Source: Euryarchaeota archaeon UBA173 (lineage in GTDB: Archaea; Thermoplasmatota; Poseidoniia; Poseidoniales; Thalassarchaeaceae). Taken from it: a DNA stretch of 42,202 nucleotides. Position 1 is the first letter of the stretch. The number at the start of each line of letters is the position of its first letter. The notes beneath the pieces were generated by a model. The model was not told the DNA's origin. It did not search any database and saw only the letters and a list, made by a program, of their open reading frames with translations. The stretch spans positions 457-42,658 of the forward strand of contig DAJH01000015.1 of NCBI GenBank assembly GCA_002498925.1, given 5' to 3'. Positions 25,405 through 33,527 of the stretch are shown piece after piece. The translations under genes and the position numbers were made by a program.

Positions 25405-26672
25405 GGCCACTCCATCTTCTTCCATTCCGTCGGATCCGAATCTTCCCAGTCAATTTCTCCGAGTAGCTGAATTACCTCATCGAATGTGACAAGATCATCT
25501 TCGACCTGCCTTCTGTGCAGCCAACCCTTCAGCATGCCCAGACGTGGACCAGGGGGAAGCCCCGTTTCCCGAGTAAGATCATCACCATTCACTAGTGGTG
25601 CGAGTCCAGCCCTTGGAACGCCAATAATTCTCAGTGCCTCCGAGAAGGCAATGGTGTCCCGCCCTAGTGCTCCCATGTATTCAACAACCCTAATTTTTCT
25701 TTGTTCGGGTAGTGCGGCTGCGAACCTTCTGAGGTAACCGCTCCCTGTACTCATCATTTCCTCTCTGCAATTATGTAAAAAACAGACTTCATCCAGTATC
25801 GAGTTTTTGAGCATCAATTCCTTGCGTAGTGCCTTTCTTAATTGACCCCCATTGCCATCAAATTCCCTGCATAGAAGTGCTAGGTTAACCTCTAGATCGT
25901 CGCATAGAGTACATTCGGACTTCCTCAATAAAGATCCAGAAATATATTCCAAAACCCCCAAATCCTCCATTTTGCTAACTATCTCGTTAACTCTATTTCC
26001 TGAGAGGATAATGGATAATTCAGAACATATTCTCTCATTCGAAATCATGTCTAGCATCTCTAGGCTAGAGGATATTGCATCGGACAAGGAGTCATCCATC
26101 TCACGTATCCCTTCACTTCCTCCGTCCATGAATCTGAATGCCCTCAGGATCCTCAAGCCATCCTCTGAGATTCTTTCACTGGGGTTCCCCACTGATGCCA
26201 GGACTCCCTTCAGAAGGTCCTCCCTGCCATTGAACGGATCTATAAGAGAATCATCCCCATAGGGGTATTCAAGGGCCATTGCGTTAATTGTAAAATCCCT
26301 TCTGGAAAGATCGCCCTCTATATCCGTCCCAAACTCGACGTCATCCGGCCTCCTGCCATCCCCGTATGACCCATCGCTCCTCAGCGTGGTAACTTCCCAA
26401 ATTTGATTTCCCGAGACTTCCTCTTCTAGCCTCACGCAAACAGTGCCATATTTCGCACCAACCATGAGGGACCTAGGAAAAATTTTCTGCACTTCATCTG
26501 GATGGAGGGTGGTTGCAATGTCAACGTCAGTATCCCCTTTCCCAGAAATGGACTCTCTGACCCACCCTCCGACTATCCATGCCTGTCCCTTGCTCCTCAG
26601 CCCTTCGAGGACAATCAAATCCTCGGGCCGCAATAATGGATGCGCATGTCCCATGTTCCTTCCGGAGGCCAT
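25401..26672 (-). CDS. CCA-adding tRNA nucleotidyltransferase, class II (bacterial type)
   Basis: 423 residues. The N-terminal head domain has the class II polymerase motifs: GGWVRES (35-41), the catalytic DTDVDIATT (D49, D51), and SRRDFTINAMALEYP. The ATP/CTP-reading region and ERISEDGLRILRAFRF follow. These enzymes build or repair the 3' CCA of tRNA. Archaea usually have the unrelated class I enzyme, so this resembles bacterial Cca/PcnB-family proteins. A poly(A) polymerase role is the alternative. All five tRNA genes here already encode CCA, so repair could be the main use. Confidence 0.85.
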   Translation of the reverse strand: MASGRNMGHAHPLLRPEDLIVLEGLRSKGQAWIVGGWVRESISGKGDTDVDIATTLHPDEVQKIFPRSLMVGAKYGTVCVRLEEEVSGNQIWEVTTLRSDGSYGDGRRPDDVEFGTDIEGDLSRRDFTINAMALEYPYGDDSLIDPFNGREDLLKGVLASVGNPSERISEDGLRILRAFRFMDGGSEGIREMDDSLSDAISSSLEMLDMISNERICSELSIILSGNRVNEIVSKMEDLGVLEYISGSLLRKSECTLCDDLEVNLALLCREFDGNGGQLRKALRKELMLKNSILDEVCFLHNCREEMMSTGSGYLRRFAAALPEQRKIRVVEYMGALGRDTIAFSEALRIIGVPRAGLAPLVNGDDLTRETGLPPGPRLGMLKGWLHRRQVEDDLVTFDEVIQLLGEIDWEDSDPTEWKKMEWP

Positions 26673-26701
26673 AGTAACATCACTTCTTCGGAAAGATTCT
26701 G

Positions 26702-27736
26702 CTATGGGATAAGGTCTTCATGACCACCGAGCATTTCACTCCCATCGTCATCCGGTGCCCCTGGATTGGCAATATCGAAGCTGAACATCTCTCCAATCAT
26801 TGGCCATAATGCCCCCATCCACTCCATTTCAGACATCAGAAGCTCGATCACCGGGTGCTCAAGGATCTCCTCCTCTGTCGAGTCTTCATCAATCTCCGGT
26901 ATTCCGTCGGGAAGGCCCCTGAGTGAGTCAATCAACCCTTCTAGCCTGATCAGTGCCTCACTGTCGGTACCTACTGCACCGCCAATCATTTCGACAATAT
27001 CTTCTAGGTGTTCGGCAAGTAATTTCGGTTCAAACGGATTCTTATCGGAATCGCTAATGTCAACAGGGCCGAACACAACGCCACCTAGATCAGTATCCAT
27101 CCAAACTCCGCTTTGCCATTCTCTTTTCAGCAGTCGTTGGTTCAAGTGGCCACCAAATGGCCCGAGGATGAACCCACCTTCTTCCATGAGTAAATCTAGA
27201 TATTCAGGAATGCCTCTCACTGCGCCCGTTATGAGTACTCTGCCAACCTCCCTTTTCCACCCTGGGTCTTCCATTGACTCCGGACTGAGGACTCTGATTA
27301 TGCCGTTCGATTCAATTCTCTCGAGACATCCAATTGTATGATTCCTCACCTCTTCATTCGGCTCAATAATAGTCACAGTCCCGCCCGGTCCAATAATCCA
27401 ATCAATTAGCGATGCAATGTAGCCTCCCTTAGAACCAATAATGATGATATTCGCATTCTCCGAGATTTCAAGGTGGTGTAACAAAGTCACTACCATGTGA
27501 GGGGCAGAAATCGTCTTGGCATTCCCAGATTCTGTTAGCATGAAAGGGACGGGACTGTCATGCCAGAAATTTTCTAGCGAGTGTTCTGTGAAATTAGACG
27601 GATCAATCTCGGACATAGCACCAATAATCTCCGAATTCATGGGAATTCCCGCATTAATTAGTCTTTCAAGAAGGTCAGATATGTCCGTCAATGCTTGCTC
27701 CCCCGGGGGTTGTTGAGCCGCAGGCCATTTGAACAC
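26702..27736 (-). CDS. Protein-L-isoaspartate methyltransferase-like protein with degenerate SAM loop
   Basis: 344 residues from GTG 27736. Residues 15-200 follow the PIMT family: LLERLINAGIPMNSEIIGAM, FMLTESGNAKTISAPHMVVT (the family's GxxxTISxP region), then IIIIGSKGGYIASLIDW and TVTIIEPNEEV. The usual SAM motif I (GxGxG) reads GSKGG here. The C-terminal 130 residues are an acidic extension not found in classical 210-230-residue enzymes. It may bind SAM weakly or act on another substrate. It is divergent from tRNA-Val, 21 bases away. Confidence 0.65.
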   Translation of the reverse strand: MFKWPAAQQPPGEQALTDISDLLERLINAGIPMNSEIIGAMSEIDPSNFTEHSLENFWHDSPVPFMLTESGNAKTISAPHMVVTLLHHLEISENANIIIIGSKGGYIASLIDWIIGPGGTVTIIEPNEEVRNHTIGCLERIESNGIIRVLSPESMEDPGWKREVGRVLITGAVRGIPEYLDLLMEEGGFILGPFGGHLNQRLLKREWQSGVWMDTDLGGVVFGPVDISDSDKNPFEPKLLAEHLEDIVEMIGGAVGTDSEALIRLEGLIDSLRGLPDGIPEIDEDSTEEEILEHPVIELLMSEMEWMGALWPMIGEMFSFDIANPGAPDDDGSEMLGGHEDLIP

Positions 27737-27757
27737 AACGCCCCCCCGAGCATAACG

Positions 27758-27833
27758 GGGTCCGTGGTCTAGGGGTTATGACGTTGCTCTTACAAAGCGA
27801 AGATCGCAGGTTCAATTCCTGCCGGACCCACCA
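27758..27833 (+). tRNA. tRNA-Val (UAC)
   Basis: Acceptor GGGUCCG (27758-27764) pairs with CGGACCC (27823-27829). The anticodon stem UUGCU/AGCGA holds loop CUUACAA with anticodon UAC. D-arm and T-arm are the same as in tRNA-Val(CAC) at 2663. The discriminator is A and CCA is encoded. There is no intron. A T-rich stretch follows at about 27867-27876. Confidence 0.94.
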
Positions 27834-27902
27834 ATATTTCATCACTGAGGCATGGGATTTTCTATAATTTCAGACATTCCTCACTACTGAAAACGTCAAG
27901 AA

Positions 27903-28613
27903 GTGGTGGGGGTGCGGAAGGTCGTGGTCGAAGAGACCGCTGGTCTAGCCTCTCGCGTCGCAAGGAGGCTTCGCAAGAGGGAATGGACTATTTCCATCGC
28001 GGAGTCATGTACCGGGGGGTTGCTAGCTTCGATTATCACCGACATTTCCGGCGCCTCAGCATGGTTTAACCAAGGTTGGGTTACTTATTCGAACGAATCT
28101 AAGATGCGTGAGCTGGGCGTGGAAAAATCCGCCTTTGATGAGGGGGATGCAGGCGCAGTTTCTCACGAGGTCGCAATCCAGATGGCCCGTGGCGCCAAGT
28201 ACCAGTCGGGTTCCGACGTTTCGATTGCAATCACGGGAATAGCTGGACCAGGCGGTGCAACAGCAGAGAAAGAAGTTGGTAGGGTCCACGTCGCCGTTAT
28301 GGCTGGAGACTACTACCTCTCCAGAAGGATGGACTTCGGGGATAATGACAGGTTGGATAACAAGAGATCATTCGTATCATTTGCCCTCAGGCTCTCGCTG
28401 GAGGCTTTGGATAGGGTCAAGGAGAACGAGGCTATCGTCGAACGTGCGATGAACGAAGGCTCTTCTGAGGCGGTTTTGGATACCTCGCAGCTAGACCCTT
28501 CCTCCGAGGAATGGGAAGGTAGCCTAGATTGGAATGTTGAGGACTACTCAAAAACAGTGGCGGAAGAGATAGGCAAGGTAGATCTTGCCTCACTGGCTGA
28601 TTGGGACGAGTAA
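27903..28613 (+). CDS. pncC: Nicotinamide-nucleotide amidase, CinA C-terminal family
   Basis: 236 residues from GTG. PncC deamidates nicotinamide mononucleotide in pyridine-nucleotide recycling. The signature SIAESCTGGLLASIITDISGA sits near residues 31-51, followed by WVTYSNESKMRELGV and the conserved ITGIAGPGGATAEKEVGRV. No N-terminal molybdopterin-type CinA domain is present. The acidic C-terminal tail after residue 165 is unlike compact PncC (about 165 residues) and is of unknown role. Confidence 0.88.
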   Translation: MVGVRKVVVEETAGLASRVARRLRKREWTISIAESCTGGLLASIITDISGASAWFNQGWVTYSNESKMRELGVEKSAFDEGDAGAVSHEVAIQMARGAKYQSGSDVSIAITGIAGPGGATAEKEVGRVHVAVMAGDYYLSRRMDFGDNDRLDNKRSFVSFALRLSLEALDRVKENEAIVERAMNEGSSEAVLDTSQLDPSSEEWEGSLDWNVEDYSKTVAEEIGKVDLASLADWDE

Positions 28614-28678
28614 CATTAGCCCCTTTTTCCGCCTTTTCATCGATATCATCATGAGCGTCCCGGCTGCTTATCGTTATC

Positions 28679-30298
28679 ATGGCTGAGGACGACTGGCCCG
28701 ATAGGCAGCGAATACTCGCTTCCGCCGGCATTCTTGTGCTGGCATCGGCGAAAGATAAGATCCAGCAAATTCCAGATATACAGCCATTAATCGAAGCAGC
28801 CCGCTCTTCGGGATTGAGGATGCTGGACGCTAGGTCCGTTGAAGAGCTCTTGACTCTGGTCCCCGCCATTGAGCCAAAAAGCCCTATCAATGTGACATCC
28901 AGAACTGAGCAATCCACTTTACCCGACCCCAATAGCCATTCCTCGCATGGTCGAGTAGTCGCGCCTTCTACTGCCCTGGAGCTAGCCCCTTCTCCAAGGC
29001 CACACGGCCTAGCTCACTATGACTTGGCCGAATTCCCAATGCAGGCAAGAGACGTAGATGCGGAAATAGAAGTCCACTTCGACATTACTGGGCATTCTGT
29101 GACAGAGGGCAAAATGTCAGATATGAAGGCGTGCTTTACGGATAGGCTAAGGAGGATAAGGAGCATGATGGTCAGTTCCAATGTCCTGCCTAGAAGGCCG
29201 ATATCTACATCCGAGGCATGGAGGAATAGGCAGAGGCACTCGACCAAGGACTATGAAATAACTATGGTGGGACTAGCTAGTGATATGCGTTGGACTAAAA
29301 ATAAAAATCTGATGTTTGTGATCGAGGACGAATCCAGTCAGATATCGTGTTTGGTCAAACCACCATCCGATGCATCAGAAGTCCATCCCGCTCTTGACGG
29401 ACTCATGAATGATGACGTTATCGGGGTCAGTGGATCCTTCCTAATAGGGGAAAGAGATCCAATCTTCTTTGTTCAGGATATCCACCTCCCGCCGCTGGGC
29501 AGGCATTCAAAGAACAGCGCCGGCGAGGATAGGGCGGTTTCTGCAGCATTCCTTTCCGACATGCATGTCGGTAGCATGACATTCCTTGGACCCCAGTGGG
29601 AGAAGATGATCAAGTGGTTTAAGACGGACCCCCTAGCTCGAACTATCAAGTATTTCGTCCTAAGTGGTGACGGGGTTGACGGTGTCGGAATATACCCTGG
29701 GCAGGATAGGCATCTAGCGATAAAAGACCTATTCCAGCAGTATGGGGAGCTGGCCAGACTTCTGGAAGACATACCCGATTGGGTTGATATCATCATCTTG
29801 CCGGGCAATCATGATGCTGTAAGGCCCGCAGAGCCACAACCAGCATTAGATCCAGAAGTACAGCAAGACTACTCTGATACTACCTTCGTAGGTAACCCAT
29901 GTGACTTCAGCCTAAATGGCGTCAGGGTCCTTTCTTACCACGGCAAGAGCATTGACGATTTCGTCGCAACCTTGAGGTCTGTATCTTATTCTGAGCCTGA
30001 GAAGGCCATGCAGGCAATGCTGGAGAGAAGACACCTAGCACCATCTTGGGGTGGCAAAACCCCGCTTTCACCCGAGCCAGAGGATAACCTGGTAATCTCC
30101 ACGGTCCCAGATATTTTTGTCACAGGCCATGTCCATGGACACTTCGTTGGAGGGTACAAAGGGACCACTATGGTACATAGCTCGACATGGCAGAACCAGA
30201 CTGATTTCCAGAGGATGTTGGGTTTCCAACCAAAGCCGTGTATTCTGACTGTAGTAAACCTGCACACCTTTGCAACGGCCTCTGTTCCATTCGCATAA
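28679..30298 (+). CDS. polB: DNA polymerase D small subunit (DP1)
   Basis: 539 residues. DP1 is the 3'-5' exonuclease/regulatory subunit of the euryarchaeal replicative polymerase PolD. The calcineurin-like phosphoesterase motifs are complete: SDMHVGS near 293, SGDGVDGVGIYPGQ near 330, PGNHDAVRPAEPQP near 376, and TGHVHGHFVGGYK near 482. An OB-fold domain (ITMVGLASDMRWTKNKNLMF, ISCLVKPP) lies before it. The N-terminal 100 residues are variable. The stop TAA is followed immediately by the HAD gene stop. Confidence 0.92.
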   Translation: MAEDDWPDRQRILASAGILVLASAKDKIQQIPDIQPLIEAARSSGLRMLDARSVEELLTLVPAIEPKSPINVTSRTEQSTLPDPNSHSSHGRVVAPSTALELAPSPRPHGLAHYDLAEFPMQARDVDAEIEVHFDITGHSVTEGKMSDMKACFTDRLRRIRSMMVSSNVLPRRPISTSEAWRNRQRHSTKDYEITMVGLASDMRWTKNKNLMFVIEDESSQISCLVKPPSDASEVHPALDGLMNDDVIGVSGSFLIGERDPIFFVQDIHLPPLGRHSKNSAGEDRAVSAAFLSDMHVGSMTFLGPQWEKMIKWFKTDPLARTIKYFVLSGDGVDGVGIYPGQDRHLAIKDLFQQYGELARLLEDIPDWVDIIILPGNHDAVRPAEPQPALDPEVQQDYSDTTFVGNPCDFSLNGVRVLSYHGKSIDDFVATLRSVSYSEPEKAMQAMLERRHLAPSWGGKTPLSPEPEDNLVISTVPDIFVTGHVHGHFVGGYKGTTMVHSSTWQNQTDFQRMLGFQPKPCILTVVNLHTFATASVPFA

Positions 30299-30994
30299 TC
30301 ATTTTGGGAATTTCTCTCCGACAAAAATGTGAGGCCATATCTCTCTAAGGTCTTTACTTTCCACTATTGGTACTCCTTCTTCCCGGAAGGCGTTCAAGGC
30401 CCTTTCTCTCGCCGGATTGAAACCGATGAAAGATGATTCACCAATCATCATGGACAGATCGGTACTCGAGTCTCCGATGGAAACAATCTCCTCAGCATTG
30501 AAGCCATTTATCCTCGCAAGCTTCTCAACCATTAGCCCTTTATTGTGAGAGTAAACTCTGGTTGGAAGCCCCCTCTCTAGGAATCCATCCTCATCCCATT
30601 CGAAACCATTTGCGGCCCAATCGTCGACTTTCAGCATATTTGCAATTGCCCCAACGAATAGATCGACTCCGGATGAGACTATTGCAACATAAACGCCCCT
30701 TCTATGGAGTTCTTCAACAACGTCCCTAGCTCCCTTCATCAGACCTATTCCACTGTAACACCTCATTATGTCGTCTCTGTGGATCTGGGGCTTCACACCC
30801 TTCCATAGTCTGATGTCATGCTCAACGAATTCCTCTTCCGTTATTCCTCCCTCGAGAAACAGCTCGAGGGTTTTCTTATGGGATCCATCATCCGCAGTAT
30901 CAGTGCCGAATTTCCTATGGATATTCTGCCACGAAGACCCATTATCAGTCAGTACGCCATCGCAATCGAATACGACAGCACTCACCCTATCCAT
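30299..30994 (-). CDS. HAD-family phosphatase, phosphoserine phosphatase-like
   Basis: 231 residues. HAD motif I is FDCDGVLTDNG (DxD nucleophile and acid), motif II is VSSG, and motif III/IV is VSIGDSSTDLSMMIGE. The cap region between residues 20 and 75 resembles the SerB/HAD-IB branch. SerB would convert phosphoserine to serine, complementing serC in this window, but other small phosphates are possible. The gap to the MoaD-like gene is divergent. Confidence 0.7.
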   Translation of the reverse strand: MDRVSAVVFDCDGVLTDNGSSWQNIHRKFGTDTADDGSHKKTLELFLEGGITEEEFVEHDIRLWKGVKPQIHRDDIMRCYSGIGLMKGARDVVEELHRRGVYVAIVSSGVDLFVGAIANMLKVDDWAANGFEWDEDGFLERGLPTRVYSHNKGLMVEKLARINGFNAEEIVSIGDSSTDLSMMIGESSFIGFNPARERALNAFREEGVPIVESKDLREIWPHIFVGEKFPK

Positions 30995-31007
30995 GACACC
31001 CGCAATG

Positions 31008-31026
31008 TCTCTATCTTAATTTACTA
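31008..31026. promoter_or_regulatory. AT-rich divergent promoter region (possible TATA boxes)
   Basis: The segment TATCTTAATTTACTATAG lies between the divergent HAD and MoaD-like genes. Read on the minus strand it gives an A/T box about 25 bases before the HAD start, fitting a leaderless or near-leaderless transcript. On the plus strand it would put initiation near 31045. This is positional inference; no mapped start exists. Confidence 0.35.
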
Positions 31027-31073
31027 TAGTTTCCAAGCGATGACTTGATTCCTAAGTCCGGCAGCCGGTTCAC

Positions 31074-31343
31074 ATGGGCGAGCACTACCATGCCGGTGGT
31101 CCCGCAATCAAGGTCAGCATGCTATTCTTCGGCCCATTGGCTGAGAGAATTGGCCAGAAGAGGATTACAGTGTCAGTGGATGCTGGCACTTCAGCCTCAC
31201 AATTGGCCGAGAGGTTCGAACTCAGCGATTTATTGGATATGGGGCTTAGAGTAGCTGTTGACGGGGAGATTGATGCAGATATGCACAAACCCCTTTCAGA
31301 CTCATCAGAAGTAGCATTCCTTCCGCCTGTTTCCGGTGGCTAG
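31074..31343 (+). CDS. MoaD-like ubiquitin-fold sulfur carrier, C-terminal Gly-Gly
   Basis: 89 residues. The beta-grasp pattern KVSMLFFGPLAERIGQKRI, the helix SASQLAERFELSDLL, and the terminal PPVSGG match molybdopterin synthase small subunit/SAMP proteins. MoaD transfers sulfur to make molybdopterin dithiolene once its terminal glycine is thiocarboxylated. No moaE is nearby, so a protein-modifier or tRNA-thiolation role is possible. The tatA gene follows 56 bases later. Confidence 0.8.
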   Translation: MGEHYHAGGPAIKVSMLFFGPLAERIGQKRITVSVDAGTSASQLAERFELSDLLDMGLRVAVDGEIDADMHKPLSDSSEVAFLPPVSGG

Positions 31344-31399
31344 GGGCTTTATCTCCGAAGCATTCAACCGAGTAATCCCCCTCCAGAGGTACGGTAGAC

Positions 31400-31609
31400 A
31401 TGGCATTGGGAGCTCCAGAGGCAATAATCATCGTGATTTTCGGAATACTAGTTTTTGGAGCAGATAAGATTCCCAAACTTGCTAGGAATGTAGGCCGGGC
31501 CAAAGGAGAGTTCCAGCAAGGAATCATGGAAACTACATCGAATTCCCCTGCAGAGGCCGATATGGACAGGGGAGGGATGACAGAAGAAGTCGCCTCTGAA
31601 AGCGAGTAA
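31400..31609 (+). CDS. tatA: Twin-arginine translocase subunit TatA/TatE
   Basis: 69 residues. One N-terminal membrane helix (PEAIIIVIFGILVFGADKIP) is followed by the amphipathic helix LARNVGRAKGEFQQGI and a short acidic tail. The FGADKIPKLARNVG hinge is the TatA signature. TatA forms the pore for folded proteins. No tatC is seen in the window. The TAA stop touches the nob1 stop. Confidence 0.92.
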   Translation: MALGAPEAIIIVIFGILVFGADKIPKLARNVGRAKGEFQQGIMETTSNSPAEADMDRGGMTEEVASESE

Positions 31610-32104
31610 TCAAGCCCTCTTCAATTTTAATTCAGAACCGCACTCAGGGCACTCTCCGAAGTCTGAACGCCTCCGATTTGGCGATTTTGGAGGTGGTTGT
31701 ACGATTTTACACCCCAAACATCGCAACTCCCAATTCCAAGCTTGTGTAATTCCCGTTTCGCCTATGGGCCGCCACTCAATTCCGATAGCGGTAGAGACAT
31801 TCTGCATTCTGTAGTCATCAGTGACTAATATTGCTGATTTTTCATACGCAAGAGCAACTAATGACAGATCCACCTTGGAAAGGCCGGATATATCCCCAGT
31901 TTCTATCGCTGCATCTCTGGCCACGTCAAGACTAACCTCGTTTGGATCATTCATGATTGCCCCCATCGATCCCAGGATGGCCCCCCTGTCCGGAGATATC
32001 ACCCGTAATTCTGTCTCCTGCGCAGGGATGATCAGAGAGCCCGAAATTTCCGAGATCGGCCACGCAATGAGGGCTGACGTGTCAAGTACCAAAACGTCCG
32101 CCAT
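31610..32104 (-). CDS. nob1: rRNA maturation endonuclease Nob1 (PIN domain plus zinc ribbon)
   Basis: 164 residues from ATG 32104 (MADVLVLDTSALIAWPISE). Nob1 cuts the 3' end of 16S rRNA precursor. The PIN domain has D8 in LDTSAL, KVDLSLVALAYE and VTDDYRMQNVS, and the zinc ribbon at the C-terminus is CLGC..CPEC (RCLGCKIVQ, GECPECGSELKLKRA). A longer reading to 32296 would run into the divergent DedA-family gene and is not supported. Confidence 0.86.
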   Translation of the reverse strand: MADVLVLDTSALIAWPISEISGSLIIPAQETELRVISPDRGAILGSMGAIMNDPNEVSLDVARDAAIETGDISGLSKVDLSLVALAYEKSAILVTDDYRMQNVSTAIGIEWRPIGETGITQAWNWELRCLGCKIVQPPPKSPNRRRSDFGECPECGSELKLKRA

Positions 32105-32204
32105 GCCATCCGCTGGCGGACTTCCCCTTTCATTACTGCCGATTGCCGGACTTAAGCATCCTGAAACCATCAGCTCATTATAGCAATGCCTGCGACGGCT
32201 ATGC

Positions 32205-32798
32205 ATGAGTACCATTGTCTCACAAGAGATGATCGACTCGGCAATAGAGTGGGCTGACGGGCTTGGATTATTCGGTTTGGCAATACTTTCTTCCACCGAG
32301 GCTGCATTTCAGCCAATCCCCCCCGATCCCCTTGTATGGAAGATGGCCCTTGATGCGGATTCAGGATTCGGTATTGCGGTAGTAGTTTCGGTTGCAGTCC
32401 TGTCTAGCGTCATGGGGGCAATTGCGGGGTATGCCATAGGGATGTATGCAGGGGGGTGGCTCCTAGAGAAACTCGTGCCTCAGTCAACTATGACTAGGCT
32501 GAATGTATTGATGGAAAGGTATGGTGCGGCTGGGATTTTCATTGCTGCAGTTTCTCCAATTCCATACAAGGCCCTAGCTTGGATTGCCGGTGCTGGACGC
32601 ATGGATATGCGCGTCTTCATCGCCGCTGGAATTTTCGGCAGGGGTCTTAGATTTGGAATTCCCGGATTACTGCTCAGTGTCTATGGTGAATCGGTGGTAC
32701 AGTCTCTGAACTGGGTAAATTTCTCTTTAGTCTCGATTGCTGGACTGATCGTGGTAATCCCGGCTGCGAGATGGTGGCACTCACTACTCGAAGAATAG
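32205..32798 (+). CDS. DedA/SNARE-associated (VTT-domain) membrane protein, YqaA-like
   Basis: 197 residues with about four or five membrane segments. The VTT/DedA landmarks are the re-entrant segment with TEAAFQPIPPDPLV, YAIGMYAGGWLLEKL, and the basic/proline motif RYGAAGIFIAAVSPIPYKAL followed by GIFGRGLRFGIPGLLLS. DedA proteins support lipid flipping or membrane homeostasis. The exact substrate is unknown. It is divergent from nob1, 100 bases away. Confidence 0.82.
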   Translation: MSTIVSQEMIDSAIEWADGLGLFGLAILSSTEAAFQPIPPDPLVWKMALDADSGFGIAVVVSVAVLSSVMGAIAGYAIGMYAGGWLLEKLVPQSTMTRLNVLMERYGAAGIFIAAVSPIPYKALAWIAGAGRMDMRVFIAAGIFGRGLRFGIPGLLLSVYGESVVQSLNWVNFSLVSIAGLIVVIPAARWWHSLLEE

Positions 32799-32859
32799 GA
32801 TAAATGACAAAATTGGTCCCCGATTCGATTATGTGGTAGAAACATCTCGCAAGAGCACA

Positions 32860-32935
32860 GCTCGCGTGGTGTAGTGGCCCATCATACTGGGTTTTCGATC
32901 CGGCGACCCGGGTTCGAATCCCGGCGCGAGCACCA
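32860..32935 (+). tRNA. tRNA-Glu (UUC)
   Basis: Acceptor GCUCGCG (32860-32866) pairs with CGCGAGC (32925-32931). The anticodon stem CUGGG/UCCGG carries two G-U pairs around loop UUUUCGA with anticodon UUC; the T-arm is CCCGG-GUUCGAA-UCCCGG-like. The discriminator is A and CCA is encoded. It ends two bases before the stop of the convergent SLOG gene. Confidence 0.94.
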
Positions 32936-32937
32936 TT

Positions 32938-33387
32938 TCAGTCTACTTCATGGATATCCGTCTCTATATTCATGTCAGATGCCATGTCAATTACAATCCT
33001 AGTCCACTTGCTGGTCGGAGATGGCAAAGCCAAAACATGACTTGCAGAATTGAGAATCTTCCTGGTTAGCGAGTTCGGGGCCTCTGGCCTGCCTCTGTCT
33101 AGGAGTCCAGTCTTGGGATCGCCCCACTCTTCAGAGAAGACCGCGATTGGGACGGAATTGTTGTCAGACCACCTCTCTGCCATGTAGTCAACCCCGCTCG
33201 CTCCACCCACTATGATCAAGTCAGGATAGCCGAAACTTTCTATCCACCCTTCAATGGCATCCTCAAATTTACGATAGTCATAGAATCTGCTCGAACCAAC
33301 AATTGCTAGGTTGATTATCGACCCGTCTCTATTCAAGTCGCGACTGCCAAGGCGCTCGACGATATCTTGTCCCCGACTCCCTTCCAT
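32938..33387 (-). CDS. SLOG-superfamily protein (YspA/DUF2493-like, nucleotide-binding)
   Basis: 149 residues. The Rossmann-like fold begins LAIVGSSRFYDYRKF and continues with LIIVGGASGVDYMAERW, the two sugar-phosphate/nucleotide loops of SLOG proteins related to DprA and LOG. APNSLTRKILNSASHVLALP fits the third strand and helix. Such proteins bind nucleotides or their derivatives; the ligand is unknown here. The gap to sufS is divergent, 140 bases, and AT-rich. Confidence 0.7.
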   Translation of the reverse strand: MEGSRGQDIVERLGSRDLNRDGSIINLAIVGSSRFYDYRKFEDAIEGWIESFGYPDLIIVGGASGVDYMAERWSDNNSVPIAVFSEEWGDPKTGLLDRGRPEAPNSLTRKILNSASHVLALPSPTSKWTRIVIDMASDMNIETDIHEVD

Positions 33388-33527
33388 ACTGGTTGCGGAT
33401 GAGGGTACCCAACAATAAACCTCCCCCGGAGAATGGCAATTAATGCAATTTTTGATAGAGTAACTAACTCGTTGTAACCACCATTAATCATGATGTCTCC
33501 GACTGTTTTTTCAGTGAGTGAGTTGAT

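Noticed and set aside
32105..32296. Extended N-terminus of Nob1
   Set aside because: The PIN domain begins at MADVLVLDTSA; the extra codons overlap the divergent DedA-family start.
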